NCBI RefSeq assembly: GCF_030818575.1
Contig: NZ_JAUTAL010000001.1
Coordinates: forward strand, 3,286,001 to 3,350,000
From: Chryseobacterium camelliae
GTDB lineage: Bacteria; Bacteroidota; Bacteroidia; Flavobacteriales; Weeksellaceae
Direction: 5' to 3'
DNA: 64,000 nt
Part shown: positions 44,826 to 54,415 of the stretch, one piece after another
Layout: every line of letters begins with the position of its first letter
Position numbering within the stretch: position 1 is the first letter of the stretch
Translations under genes and position numbers: made by a program
The notes under the pieces: generated by a model
Databases searched by the model: none
Told to the model about the DNA's origin: nothing
Seen by the model: only the letters and a program-made list of their open reading frames with translations

Positions 44826-46088
44826 TTATTCTCCAGAAAACTCCCGCTGCCCGTTTAAAGTATCTCTGCTGTCGTCCATTACACTGTGAAGTTTTTCCTG
44901 CTGTGGCGGAAAGTTTTCAAACAGCCCGGATAAAGCCAGTGCCGAATACACTTTGTTGGAATAACAGTTCCCGATGGCCACAATGGTTACCTTGGATTTC
45001 AGCAGATGGGCAAATACGGAATTGGTACCGTGCCACCATCCGTTATGGTAGGTAAGCTTTTCACCGTTGTCATAAATTTTCATCCTGAAGCCTAATCCAT
45101 AATTGTTCATCCCTGCTTTTTCGTTGCTGTAGGGCGTGAAAACCATTTCCATCAGTTCAGGCTTCAGGAAATTTTTGGAGAACATTGCTTTTGAAAAATT
45201 CAGCAGATCTCTGGGTGTCGTATATACATTTTTGTCGCCATAGATTAGGTCCAGCCGGTCCAGTGGATACAATCTGTTCCCACCGAAATAAAAGGACTGC
45301 GCTGCTACGGGAATATCTTTTTCCTGAAAAATATAGGTATGATTCATTTTCAGTGGTGTGAAAACCATTTCCTTCATGGCCTGCGGGAAAGGGGTCCGGG
45401 TTATTTTTTCAATCAGCAGGGCCAGTAAAGCAAAATTGGTATTGCAGTACATAAAACCGGTCTCGGTATCCCTGGCCAGTTCCGGCTTGTACCGGATAAT
45501 CATATTCAGGATATCCTGGTTGGTAATGAAAGTTTTAGAGAGTTCCTGCGGAGCAGGCTGAATCTTCGTGATAAAATATTCATATTTCGGCAGGCCGCTT
45601 CGCTGGCTCAGGAGGCTTTTAACAGTAACATCAGGATAGGGAAAACCAGGGAAAAACTGAGTAAGGTGATCAGAAAGTTTGATCTTACCTGCTTCTATCA
45701 GTTTCATCATTGCCATGGCGGTCATGGTTTTGGAAACGGATGCTACATGCATTGGGGTATCCTTACCGATCGGCATCTGGTGCCCTTCCCTTCCGAAGCC
45801 CCGGTAATTTTCGTACAGAATATCATCCCCTTTCGCTACCAGAAGACCTCCACTTAGGTTCCCGCGTTCCCACACCTTGTTGTAGTACTGATCAATATAA
45901 CGGACTACAGCAGGTTTGTTGGGCAGCCTATCATCGGCAGGAGTAAAAATTTTCTGTAAATCTACGGTACCGTAATTCGGAAGATTGGTTGTGCTTTGTA
46001 TGACAGTTTCTTTAGATTCGGGATTCTTTTTACAGGAAAACAAAAACAGGGAAACAGCAAGAATAAACACAAAATTAAAACTCTTCAT
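44826..46088 (-). CDS. Serine hydrolase, beta-lactamase / D-Ala-D-Ala carboxypeptidase-like lipoprotein
   Basis: 420 residues with a lipobox (LFLFSCKK). The class C beta-lactamase fold motifs are SVSK (SxxK) in MHVASVSKTMTAM, a Tyr-Cys-Asn triad in FMYCNTNFALL (YxN) and HNGWW in place of KTG. Family members hydrolyse beta-lactams, D-Ala peptides or small esters, and true beta-lactamase activity is uncertain because of the HNG replacement. It is a predicted envelope protein, transcribed in the same direction as the upstream dehydrogenase gene. Confidence 0.88.
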   Translation of the reverse strand: MKSFNFVFILAVSLFLFSCKKNPESKETVIQSTTNLPNYGTVDLQKIFTPADDRLPNKPAVVRYIDQYYNKVWERGNLSGGLLVAKGDDILYENYRGFGREGHQMPIGKDTPMHVASVSKTMTAMAMMKLIEAGKIKLSDHLTQFFPGFPYPDVTVKSLLSQRSGLPKYEYFITKIQPAPQELSKTFITNQDILNMIIRYKPELARDTETGFMYCNTNFALLALLIEKITRTPFPQAMKEMVFTPLKMNHTYIFQEKDIPVAAQSFYFGGNRLYPLDRLDLIYGDKNVYTTPRDLLNFSKAMFSKNFLKPELMEMVFTPYSNEKAGMNNYGLGFRMKIYDNGEKLTYHNGWWHGTNSVFAHLLKSKVTIVAIGNCYSNKVYSALALSGLFENFPPQQEKLHSVMDDSRDTLNGQREFSGE

Positions 46089-46253
46089 ACGGCTAAAAAA
46101 TGAGCGGCAATTTAATGAAAACTGAAAATAAATTTAAATCTGAGCAGGATATTATGAATTATTTAACATAAATTCATTCATAAAAACAGACCTGTAAAAT
46201 CATCAGGGCTTAGAGCAGCCGTTTTTAAAGGATACAGCAATGAATGCACATGT

Positions 46254-47183
46254 TTATGCGAAGGAAGCTATTATTTTATCGACGATTACCTGTGCTAGTT
46301 TCTCTTTGCTCTGATGGGTCCAGCCTGCAATATGAGGGGTTACAATAACTTTTTCAGATTCAAGCAGGTAAGTAAGGTCTTCATTATCTGCTTCCAGATT
46401 TTCAAAAGATGATTTTTCATATTCCAGCACATCAAGGCAGGCACCTTTCACTTTTCCTGACCGTAAAGCCATGACCAGGCTGTGGGTATCTACATTGTTC
46501 CCTCTTGCTGTGTTAACAAAATAAAAGTCCTTCCGCATACCTGCTATAAATTCAGCATTTACCAAATAATGGGTCTTTTCCGTGAGAGGAATGTGCAGGC
46601 TGAGAATATCCGCAGAATCCTGAAGCTCCTGGAGACTCACCTGTGTGGCAAATTCATCGGAAAGCCCGGGAAGTATATCATGAAAAATAACCCTGCAGCC
46701 GAATCCGGAAAGCCTTTTCGCAGTAGCTTTTCCCATATTGCCATACCCGATGAGCCCTACTGTTTTACCCAGCAACTCATCTCCCCTATTTTCTTCGCGG
46801 AGCCAGATCCCCCTTTTTACTTCCTGTGAGGCAATGAATAGGCGGTTCATCAGGATCAGCAGCATCCCCACTACGTGTTCGGCCACGGAATCCCGGTTGC
46901 CTTCAGGTGAATTGATCAACTGGATTCCCAACGTTTCCGCTGCTTCAGCATCTATATTTTCCATCCCGGCACCTACCCTGGCTATGAATTTCAGGTTTTT
47001 TGCTTTTTCCAACAGGTTTTTGTCCAAAGGAATCCTGCTTCGTATGATAATGCCGTCATACTGTTCTATTTTCCGCCCCACATCTTCATAAGATGATGTG
47101 AAGTCCTCTTCCAGTATAAAGTTTTTTTCTGAAAGCTGGGCAGTGATCAGTGGATGGTTTTTATCTAACAAGAGGATTTTCAT
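46254..47183 (-). CDS. D-isomer 2-hydroxyacid dehydrogenase (SerA-like)
   Basis: 309 residues. The NAD-binding motif GLIGYGNMGKATAKRL, the substrate-binding Arg in NTARGNNVD, the catalytic His in VTPHIAGWTHQSKEK and the acidic partner are present. It could be D-3-phosphoglycerate dehydrogenase or a related 2-ketoacid reductase; it is shorter than SerA with its ACT domain. The ATG at 47,183 (MKILLLDKNHP) is preferred to the one 60 bases upstream, which adds a non-conserved tail. No serine biosynthesis gene is adjacent. Confidence 0.88.
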   Translation of the reverse strand: MKILLLDKNHPLITAQLSEKNFILEEDFTSSYEDVGRKIEQYDGIIIRSRIPLDKNLLEKAKNLKFIARVGAGMENIDAEAAETLGIQLINSPEGNRDSVAEHVVGMLLILMNRLFIASQEVKRGIWLREENRGDELLGKTVGLIGYGNMGKATAKRLSGFGCRVIFHDILPGLSDEFATQVSLQELQDSADILSLHIPLTEKTHYLVNAEFIAGMRKDFYFVNTARGNNVDTHSLVMALRSGKVKGACLDVLEYEKSSFENLEADNEDLTYLLESEKVIVTPHIAGWTHQSKEKLAQVIVDKIIASFA

Positions 47184-47346
47184 GAACTCAATTTTGAAAT
47201 GATAAACAGGATAGAATTCTTTACTGATAACAGATAAAAGCATTTATTTCAAATCTGCATCATGAAGATACAGCAGCCTCAAAACCAGGAGCACCTTCAA
47301 AGGCCTTTCCCTCATGAAAGAATTCTATCAGATCATGTTTTAAAAG

Positions 47347-47889
47347 TTACTTTTTGTCTCCGGCAGGTTCCTGCGGTTCCTGAAACAGTTTTTTCAGTTC
47401 TACTGACTCCAGCGGCTTCATTCTTCCGGAAAGGATCAGGGAAAGTTCTTTTCTGCGGAAAGCGGCATCATACCTCAGTTTTTCTTCTTCGGTTTCCGGG
47501 ATCATTTCCGGGATCGGGATCGGACGGTTGAATTCATCTACGGCTACGAAAGTATAAATACCTTCATTGGTATGCATCTTTTTCTGGTTGATGGGATCAT
47601 CCAGCCAAACATCCACATACACTTCCATGGAGGTGGAAAATGCTCTGGATACTTTAGATTCCAGTACCACAACACCCCCTTCTGGAATCGGATGATTAAA
47701 GGAAACGTGGTTTACGGAAGCCGTTACTACCCTTCTTTCGCAATGTCTGGCCGCAGAAATAGAAGCACAACGGTCCATTTTAGCCAGAAGCTCACCGCCA
47801 AACAGGTTTCGTAAAGAATTGGTTTCGTTCGGAAGAACGATATTGGTCATCACCGTCAGGGAATCTGACGCTTTTTTTATTTTTGCCAT
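47347..47889 (-). CDS. Acyl-CoA thioesterase, BFIT/YciA hot-dog type
   Basis: 180 residues. NLFGGELLAKMDRCASISAARHCERRVVTASVNHVSFNHPI contains the N-terminal GGxxxxxxD motif and the conserved Asp/Asn area of acyl-CoA thioesterases of the YciA/ACOT type. It should hydrolyse medium- to long-chain acyl-CoA in the cytoplasm. The start overlaps the end of the HU-like gene by 13 bases, implying a common transcript. It is unrelated in sequence to the thioesterase of the pigment cluster. Confidence 0.9.
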   Translation of the reverse strand: MAKIKKASDSLTVMTNIVLPNETNSLRNLFGGELLAKMDRCASISAARHCERRVVTASVNHVSFNHPIPEGGVVVLESKVSRAFSTSMEVYVDVWLDDPINQKKMHTNEGIYTFVAVDEFNRPIPIPEMIPETEEEKLRYDAAFRRKELSLILSGRMKPLESVELKKLFQEPQEPAGDKK

Positions 47890-48632
47890 GTAGCCTTAGT
47901 GGTTTTTGTCTTTGGATTAACATTTTTTGCAGCAGGCAGCACTGCTGAATCCTTCTTCAGCGTATCTTTTTTCAGCGTATCTGCTATCTGCGGGGTATGA
48001 ACCTGTATTTTTATGGTATCTTCCACAATCCTGTGGGTTTTCGTCTGCACTGAAACATCATTGAACGATTTTTTACCGAAAAGAAGATCGCTCTGGGTAT
48101 AAGCCAGATAGATGATCCCCAGAACCGGAATGATCAGCAGAAAAATCCATAGGATGGATTTCCTAAGCCTGTAATCCTTTTCAGGGTTTTGCGGTAATGC
48201 TTTTTTCTCCGGCGCGGTGTGGATATCCGAAAGGATAATTTCTTCCAGTCCGTAAAAATCCGGATGGTCTGTTGCCAGCCGGTTTCCTTTGAAGCTCACC
48301 GTTCCTTCATCGAGGAAAGCCGTCCCGAGATGCTGGATTTCCAGCTTGTGTTCTGCCTGGAGTTTCTTTTTCCAGAAATCCGTCTGTATTTTCAGATCAG
48401 TAGCCGCAGCCTGGGCAGACCGCTGTTCCTGGGTGCCTATAAAGGCTGAAAAATCATCAGACTTTACCTCATCATTAAAGACGAATGCAATCTGGCTCGC
48501 CGGCGGAAGGATGCTCCCGTTTTCCGAATTGATGATGGCTTTTGATTTTTCGAGTGAAAAAATGCCAAAACCCGGAACTGTAACAGAACCAAATTGTTTC
48601 ACATATTCTAAAATGTACGCAGATATATTCAT
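47877..48632 (-). CDS. HU-CCDC81-like domain protein with one membrane segment
   Basis: 251 residues. The N-terminus (about 1-70) is an HU/IHF-like beta-arm domain of the CCDC81-like kind: ILEYVKQFGSVTVPGFGIFSLEKSKA. A second similar stretch (HKLEIQHLGTAFLDEGTVSFKG) follows near 95-115. One transmembrane helix (SILWIFLLIIPVLGIIYLAY) lies near residue 170, and the tail is Lys/Thr rich. Such proteins are typical of Bacteroidota and may tie DNA or peptidoglycan to the membrane. No SPOR domain is visible. It overlaps the thioesterase gene by 13 bases. Confidence 0.85.
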   Translation of the reverse strand: MNISAYILEYVKQFGSVTVPGFGIFSLEKSKAIINSENGSILPPASQIAFVFNDEVKSDDFSAFIGTQEQRSAQAAATDLKIQTDFWKKKLQAEHKLEIQHLGTAFLDEGTVSFKGNRLATDHPDFYGLEEIILSDIHTAPEKKALPQNPEKDYRLRKSILWIFLLIIPVLGIIYLAYTQSDLLFGKKSFNDVSVQTKTHRIVEDTIKIQVHTPQIADTLKKDTLKKDSAVLPAAKNVNPKTKTTKATWQK

Positions 48633-48685
48633 TTGGCAGCAAATTTATAACTTTTTCATGACTTTTCGGATGATTTATTGCCATG

Positions 48686-48711
48686 AAAAAAGACTGCGTT
48701 GGCAGCCTTTT
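48686..48711 (-). terminator. Terminator after the TonB-dependent receptor gene
   Basis: Reading leftward, AAAAGGCTGC, loop CAAC, GCAGTCTTTT (ten pairs, one G-T) is followed by further T. It lies 62 bases after the receptor stop codon and before the HU-like gene. Confidence 0.75.
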
Positions 48712-48772
48712 AATGTTCCTTGCGGTACTATTTTAAATGGATTTGGTTTTAAGAATTTCAATCTGAACCCTT

Positions 48773-50890
48773 TTACTGAATCTTCCAGCTGATTCCGAAC
48801 ATAAAATTCGTACCTGCCTGGGAGAAATAATACGGCTGTCCGTCCCATACTGCCCCGTTATTTACATATTTACGGTTAAGGATGTTGTTCACCAGAAGTT
48901 TCAGGGCGATATCATTATTTTTGATTTTAAACTGGTACTGCGCATTGAAATCCATCAGGAAATAATCATTCAGGCGGAGATCATCATTACCGGTATTGTC
49001 CAGGTATTGCCTGCCGACATACTGATTTATGAGAGCCAAACGGAAGTGTTCATTCGGATCGAATTTCACATTAATATTGGCAATAATATCAGGGGAAAAT
49101 GAAATCTGTGTATTTCCAAGGTCTTTTACCGCTGCTCCATCTTCCATTTTAAAGTCCAGGTTCCTGTTCTGGCTTGCACTGAAATTCCCGGAAAGTTCCC
49201 ATTGTTTCGAAAGCTTGGCCAGTGTTCCCACTTCTACTCCTCTCCTGTAACTTTTGCCGGAATTGGTCCTGATGAATGCCCCTACATTATTAAGCTCACC
49301 GTTCAGCACGAGCTGGTTGACATAGTACATATAGTAGAGGTTGGCGGTAAGGGAAAATATCCCGATCTGCTTTTCAAAACCGGCTTCATAATCATGCAGT
49401 TTTTCTGCCAGAACGTTGTAATTAGCCATCAGGTCATCCCTGTTCGGCTCACGGTGCGCATGGGCATAGGAAATGAATAATTTCCCATTGCTAATGCGGT
49501 AGTTAATCCCCATTTTCGGGTTAAAGAACAGCCAGCTTTTATTAAGGTCTGCTCCCTCTCCGTCTCCGGCCTGCAGGATTCTGGTATTGTAGTCGACATT
49601 CCTCAGCTGCAGGTCTCCGAAGAATTCAAAATCATTTACACGGTATAATGCTTTGGCAAACCCGGCCACCTCATTTTTAACTGAACGGTTCCTGTAGTAT
49701 TCATGCTCATTGATCTGAGGATAAAAAACCCCGGTTACATTCCCGAAGTGCCTTCCGTAATACTGGTTTCCTACAACTCCGAAATTCAGGTCAAGATCAT
49801 CAAACTTCCCGTATAATGTAGACACAATTCCGTAGAAATCATTGTTCAGCCATTTTTTCCTTATAAAGTCAGAGTATTGCTCGACCTGCCCGTTATTCAT
49901 GAAATCCGGTAAATTATAGCGTGCAAAAGGATCTCCCTGCTTGTAATTTTCATAATAGCCTTTGCCTTTGGTATAATGCAGGGTGGTTTCCAGGTTCCAC
50001 CGGTCATTGAATTTCTGCTGCCAGAGTAGCTGGTAATGGTTCTGCCGGTAGTTATCCGTTTCATTATCATAGAATCCGGTAATATTTTTCCAGTCGGCAT
50101 CATAAATCGCACCGGAATAATTGAATCGTGGATTCGTTTCCCAGGTTTTCCTGTCGATCCCGTTCCATGCCTGATAAGTTTTTTCTTTCCCTCCGAATGC
50201 CATCAGTCTTATCCTGGTTTTACCTTCTTCAAAAAGTGCCGTGAAATTATAGGAGTGCAGGTCTGAAAAAGCCCGGTCTATATAACCATCGGAATGGATA
50301 TTGGTATACCTTCCCATCACGGACAGCCTGTTTTTCCAGAATTTACCTGAACCGACTTCTGCAGAGTATTTGTAGGTATTGAAGGAACCGTAGCTGTCAT
50401 CCGTTTTTACGTAGAACTTTTCCTCCGGATCTTTGGAAATCACATTGATGCTTGCACCGAATGCTGCAGCCCCGTTGTTGGAAGTTCCTACCCCACGCTG
50501 GATCACAATCTGGGATGCAGAGCTGGTAAGGTCAGGCACATTAACGAAGAACGAACCCTGGCTTTCGGAATCATTGTATGGTACTCCATTCATCATCACG
50601 TTGATTCCCGTTCCGGAAACACCGCGGATCCTGAATCCGGTGTAACCTACTCCGTTTCCGGCATCAGACGTTGAAATTACAGATGTCTGGTTCTTCAGAA
50701 GAAAGGGCAGGTCCTGCCCCAGGTTCCGGCTGTCCAGATCTCTCTGAACATTAATGATTTCTTTGGCTACGGGAAGTCTTTTGGTAAAACTAACGGCTTC
50801 TATTTCCCCTGTTTTCAGGGTGTCTCTGTTTTGGGTCTGTGCAAAGCCCATGGCACTTGCGGTCAGCCCTAAAAAAATAAATCCTTTCAT
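48773..50890 (-). CDS. TonB-dependent outer membrane receptor, thiamine-regulated
   Basis: 705 residues. A signal peptide ends GFAQTQ; a plug domain follows with IIVQRGVGTSNNGAAAFGAS-like segments (residues about 35-150) and then a 22-strand-type barrel ending in a short aromatic-rich strand (FMFGISWKIQ). No carboxypeptidase-like domain precedes the plug. The TPP riboswitch in its leader shows that the gene responds to thiamine pyrophosphate, so the ligand is probably thiamine or a thiamine precursor. It is followed by a terminator and has its own promoter. Confidence 0.9.
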   Translation of the reverse strand: MKGFIFLGLTASAMGFAQTQNRDTLKTGEIEAVSFTKRLPVAKEIINVQRDLDSRNLGQDLPFLLKNQTSVISTSDAGNGVGYTGFRIRGVSGTGINVMMNGVPYNDSESQGSFFVNVPDLTSSASQIVIQRGVGTSNNGAAAFGASINVISKDPEEKFYVKTDDSYGSFNTYKYSAEVGSGKFWKNRLSVMGRYTNIHSDGYIDRAFSDLHSYNFTALFEEGKTRIRLMAFGGKEKTYQAWNGIDRKTWETNPRFNYSGAIYDADWKNITGFYDNETDNYRQNHYQLLWQQKFNDRWNLETTLHYTKGKGYYENYKQGDPFARYNLPDFMNNGQVEQYSDFIRKKWLNNDFYGIVSTLYGKFDDLDLNFGVVGNQYYGRHFGNVTGVFYPQINEHEYYRNRSVKNEVAGFAKALYRVNDFEFFGDLQLRNVDYNTRILQAGDGEGADLNKSWLFFNPKMGINYRISNGKLFISYAHAHREPNRDDLMANYNVLAEKLHDYEAGFEKQIGIFSLTANLYYMYYVNQLVLNGELNNVGAFIRTNSGKSYRRGVEVGTLAKLSKQWELSGNFSASQNRNLDFKMEDGAAVKDLGNTQISFSPDIIANINVKFDPNEHFRLALINQYVGRQYLDNTGNDDLRLNDYFLMDFNAQYQFKIKNNDIALKLLVNNILNRKYVNNGAVWDGQPYYFSQAGTNFMFGISWKIQ

Positions 50891-50999
50891 TCTATAAATT
50901 TTAACATTTAATGAATAAAAGGGGTCAGATTATGATGAGTAATGAGTAACCGGTATATTGTAAGCATTTTTTCACTGCTATTACCGATTGCTTATTTTA

Positions 51000-51068
51000 A
51001 TTTCCCTAAACAGCATTATCCGTTCCAGGTTCATTGGGTATCATCTCAGCCTTTTACAGCACCCCTTT
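51000..51068 (-). ncRNA. TPP riboswitch (THI element)
   Basis: Reading leftward, the leader contains GGGGTGC, then GGCTGAGATGATACCC, GAACCTG, GGATAATGC and a closing AGGGA, in that order and spacing. These are the hallmark conserved blocks of the TPP aptamer. It lies about 110 bases upstream of the receptor start and just after a TAnnTTTC -7-like box (51,087-51,080). Ligand binding would reduce receptor expression when thiamine pyrophosphate is abundant. Confidence 0.95.
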
Positions 51069-51166
51069 ATTTCAGACTGCGAAAGTACGAAAAAATTGTT
51101 AAAAGGTTAGATGACCGGATATTGGAATTAAAAATGAATTCAGAAAAATGATTTAGGAAAAGCTGA

Positions 51167-51931
51167 TCAGTACGTTTTATTATTGGAATCCACGTAATAA
51201 TAATTTTTACTGTCTTTAGATACTTCAAACATATGACCCAGCTTCCAGCTGAAATTACGTTTGATATCATCATACTCAAATGGAATGATTACCTTATTAT
51301 GAACATCGATTACGCCGAATTTATCATTATATGAAGCAATAATCATAGGATTTGCCACATCATCACCTTCCAGAATAAAAAGGTACTGATACTGGGGATA
51401 GATCTGGTAATCCCTGTAATCTGCCGCATTGGCGAACTTTTTCTTATCGATAATCCCGTAAAAGCCGTTCAGCACATAAGCCTGATAGAGCTGCTGATTA
51501 TATTCCACGGGCTTGCACTTGGCCATATCCGAATCCTTGAACTGGTATACCCTTTTACCGGATCTGTTGATCCTGTAGGAAATCATATCTTTTTCTACCG
51601 TAGCATAATCATTGATCCCGAACTTTCTTACTTTCTCGTTCGGGGAATTCAGCAGGTTGCAGTCTTCATAGAAAAACACGGCGATATGATATTCCGGGGC
51701 TATGATAAATTTTCCGTTCTGATTGACATACCCGAACTTCCCGTCTTTTTTCTTGGGAATCAGCACCGGGAGCTCACTGTTGATGACAGGAAGGTCCAAA
51801 ACCGGAGCAGACGGCGCTTTTTTAACTGAAGCTTTCAAAGTTTTGCTAACGGGATTTTTTTTAACCTGTTTGCTCTGGGAAAAAACAAAACAGGAGATCA
51901 TCAGACAAAAGATATTAACTGCATTTTTCAT
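51167..51931 (-). CDS. Secreted WG-repeat protein
   Basis: 254 residues with a signal peptide (IFCLMISCFVFSQ). It contains WG-like repeats in which a gly/phe turn recurs: KKDGKFGYVNQNGKFIIAPEY, NGFYGIIDKKKFA and NDKFGVIDVHNKVIIPFEYDD. The repeat forms small beta-propeller-like or solenoid structures of unknown function and is frequent in Bacteroidota. The ATG at 51,931 is preferred because the -7 box lies 16 bases upstream. An ATG at 51,940 is close to the predicted transcription start and is possible. Confidence 0.85.
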   Translation of the reverse strand: MKNAVNIFCLMISCFVFSQSKQVKKNPVSKTLKASVKKAPSAPVLDLPVINSELPVLIPKKKDGKFGYVNQNGKFIIAPEYHIAVFFYEDCNLLNSPNEKVRKFGINDYATVEKDMISYRINRSGKRVYQFKDSDMAKCKPVEYNQQLYQAYVLNGFYGIIDKKKFANAADYRDYQIYPQYQYLFILEGDDVANPMIIASYNDKFGVIDVHNKVIIPFEYDDIKRNFSWKLGHMFEVSKDSKNYYYVDSNNKTY

Positions 51932-51946
51932 ATTCAGCATTTCATG

Positions 51947-51954
51947 CAAAAGTA
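51947..51954 (-). promoter_or_regulatory. TAnnTTTG -7 box for the WG-repeat gene
   Basis: Reading leftward, TACTTTTG lies just upstream of the proposed start. No clear -33 TTG is seen. The divergent acn gene has its own box at 52,034, so the 150-base interval holds two promoters. Confidence 0.5.
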
Positions 51955-52033
51955 CAACCAAAAATAGAATCTATAAAATTCCTATTTATAAAGAATCTAA
52001 ATAATTTCGTTCTTATAAAATAGTAAAATTTCG

Positions 52034-52041
52034 TAATTTTG
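52034..52041 (+). promoter_or_regulatory. TAnnTTTG -7 box for the aconitase gene
   Basis: TAATTTTG lies 43 bases before the ATG and fits the Bacteroidota -7 element. The -33 region has TTC rather than TTG. Confidence 0.5.
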
Positions 52042-52084
52042 GGGACAATTTTAATTGTTTGATAATTTTAAAAACGTTTGAGAT

Positions 52085-54358
52085 ATGACATTTGATATTG
52101 ATATGATCAAGAAAGTGTATGAGCGTTACCCTGAAAGGATTGCTGCGGCAAGACAGGCAGTGGGAAAACCTCTTACACTATCAGAAAAAATATTATATGC
52201 TCACCTTTGGGAGGGCAATGCTACACAGGCTTATGAAAGGGGGAACTCTTATGTGGATTTTGCGCCGGACAGGGTAGCAATGCAGGATGCAACTGCACAA
52301 ATGGCTCTTCTCCAGTTTATGCAGGCCGGGAAAACCAAAGTGGCTGTACCGTCAACGGCACACGCAGACCACCTTATCCAGGCTAAAGTAGGCGCTGATA
52401 AAGATTTACAGGAAGGGATCAATAAGAATTCCGAAGTTTTTAACTTCCTGAGCTCTGTTTGCGATAAATACGGAATTGGCTTCTGGAAGCCGGGTGCAGG
52501 AATCATCCACCAGGTAGTCCTTGAGAATTATGCTTTCCCGGGAGGGATGATGATCGGTACCGACTCGCACACTGTAAATGCAGGTGGTCTGGGAATGGTT
52601 GCGATTGGTGTAGGAGGTGCAGATGCTGTAGATGTAATGGCGGGCATGGCATGGGAACTTAAAATGCCTAAGCTTATCGGTGTAAAATTAACCGGTAAAA
52701 TGAACGGATGGACCTCTGCAAAAGACGTTATCCTTAAAGTAGCCGGAATCCTTACCGTAAAAGGAGGAACCGGATGCATCGTAGAATATTTCGGCGAAGG
52801 GGCAGAATCCCTTTCTGCAACCGGAAAAGGAACGATCTGTAATATGGGTGCTGAAGTAGGTGCCACTACGTCCACTTTCGGGTATGATGATTCCATGAGA
52901 AGATATCTTGCCGCAACAGGAAGGCAGGATGTGGTAGATGCTGCAGACCAGATTGCCGAGCACTTGACCGGTGATGCTGAAGTATATGCAAACCCTGAGC
53001 AGTATTTTGATCAGTTGATCGAAATCAACCTTTCTGAACTGGCTCCTCACCTTAACGGACCTTTCACACCGGATTTGGCAACCCCTGTTTCTGAATTCAG
53101 AGCAAAAGCGGAAGCTAACGGATGGCCTATTGAAGTAGAATGGGCACTGATCGGTTCTTGTACCAACTCTTCTTATGAAGACCTTTCCAGAGCAGCTTCC
53201 ATCGTTGAAGATGCTGTAGCCAAAGGCGTAAAACCTAAAGCGATCCTGGGAATCAACCCAGGTTCTGAGCAGGTAAAATATACTGCTGAAAGAGACGGAT
53301 TCCTGAACTCTTTCAGAAAATTTGAAAATGCACGAATCTTTACCAATGCCTGCGGACCTTGTATCGGGCAGTGGGACAGAGAAGGTGCTGAAAAAGGAGA
53401 GAAAAACTCTATTATCCACTCTTTCAACAGAAACTTTGCGAAAAGAGCAGACGGTAACCCGAATACCCACGCATTTGTAGCTTCACCGGAAATGGTAGCA
53501 GCAGTGGCAATCTCAGGAAGACTGGATTTCAACCCGATCACTGATACGTTAACAACGGAATCCGGTGAGCAGGTAAAACTGAACGAGCCTAACGGAACTG
53601 AATTACCTTCAAAAGGATTTGCTGTCGAAGACAACGGATACCAGGCACCTTCTGAAGACGGATCTCAGGTAGTGGTTAATGTAAGCCCTACTTCAGACAG
53701 GCTTCAGCTGCTGGAAGAATTCCCGGCTTGGGACGGTAAAAACATCGTAGGTGCTAAAGTACTGATCAAGGCTTTCGGAAAATGTACCACAGACCACATT
53801 TCTATGGCAGGGCCATGGCTGAAATACAGAGGTCACCTGGATAACATTTCCAACAACATGCTGATTGGTGCCGTTAATGCTTACAATATGGAGACTAACC
53901 ATGTTAAAAACCAGTTAACCGGTGAATATGGTGAAGTTCCTGCTGTACAGAGAGCTTATAAGGCAGCAAATATTCCTTCTATCGTTGTGGGAGACCAAAA
54001 CTACGGAGAAGGTTCTTCAAGAGAGCATGCTGCCATGGAGCCTAGACATTTAGGTGTAAAAGCGGTATTGGTGAAGTCATTTGCCAGAATCCACGAAACC
54101 AACCTAAAAAAACAGGGAATGTTAGGCCTTACTTTTGCCAATGAAGCGGATTATGATAAAATCCTGGAAGATGATACTGTAAACTTCCTTGATCTTGATC
54201 AGTTTGCTCCGGGTAAACAACTGACATTAGAATTCGTTCACGCTGACGGAACTAAAGATATCGTGATTGCAAATCATACCTATAACGACCAGCAGATTGA
54301 ATGGTTCAAAGCAGGTTCTGCCCTGAACCTGATTAAGCAACAGGAAAAACAAAATTAA
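52085..54358 (+). CDS. acn: Aconitate hydratase (mitochondrial-type)
   Basis: 757 residues, the length of the mitochondrial-type aconitase rather than AcnA/IRP or AcnB. The iron-sulfur cluster ligands are Cys359 in GSCTNSS and Cys423/Cys426 in ACGPCIGQ. The C-terminal swivel domain has [21 protein letters not shown] with the substrate-binding Ser-Arg. It interconverts citrate and isocitrate in the TCA cycle. The gene is alone, with its own -7 box, and ends at a bidirectional terminator. Confidence 0.97.
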   Translation: MTFDIDMIKKVYERYPERIAAARQAVGKPLTLSEKILYAHLWEGNATQAYERGNSYVDFAPDRVAMQDATAQMALLQFMQAGKTKVAVPSTAHADHLIQAKVGADKDLQEGINKNSEVFNFLSSVCDKYGIGFWKPGAGIIHQVVLENYAFPGGMMIGTDSHTVNAGGLGMVAIGVGGADAVDVMAGMAWELKMPKLIGVKLTGKMNGWTSAKDVILKVAGILTVKGGTGCIVEYFGEGAESLSATGKGTICNMGAEVGATTSTFGYDDSMRRYLAATGRQDVVDAADQIAEHLTGDAEVYANPEQYFDQLIEINLSELAPHLNGPFTPDLATPVSEFRAKAEANGWPIEVEWALIGSCTNSSYEDLSRAASIVEDAVAKGVKPKAILGINPGSEQVKYTAERDGFLNSFRKFENARIFTNACGPCIGQWDREGAEKGEKNSIIHSFNRNFAKRADGNPNTHAFVASPEMVAAVAISGRLDFNPITDTLTTESGEQVKLNEPNGTELPSKGFAVEDNGYQAPSEDGSQVVVNVSPTSDRLQLLEEFPAWDGKNIVGAKVLIKAFGKCTTDHISMAGPWLKYRGHLDNISNNMLIGAVNAYNMETNHVKNQLTGEYGEVPAVQRAYKAANIPSIVVGDQNYGEGSSREHAAMEPRHLGVKAVLVKSFARIHETNLKKQGMLGLTFANEADYDKILEDDTVNFLDLDQFAPGKQLTLEFVHADGTKDIVIANHTYNDQQIEWFKAGSALNLIKQQEKQN

Positions 54359-54380
54359 TTGTTAGATCGATTAATCATAG

Positions 54381-54415
54381 AAAAGCAACTTCATATTGAG
54401 GTTGCTTTTTTTATT
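54381..54415. terminator. Bidirectional terminator between acn and the LytTR regulator
   Basis: The stem AAAAGCAACTTCA (54,381-54,393) pairs with TGAGGTTGCTTTT (54,397-54,409) through one T-G pair, and a T-run follows. It overlaps the stop codon of the convergent regulator gene, which it may also terminate. Confidence 0.82.

Noticed and set aside
44826..46088. True beta-lactamase
   Set aside because: The KTG motif is replaced by HNG and the protein is a general serine hydrolase of the class C fold, so antibiotic resistance cannot be claimed.
50942..51151. A 69-codon ORF on the plus strand
   Set aside because: It lies antisense over the TPP riboswitch and receptor promoter, whose conserved blocks explain the sequence better.
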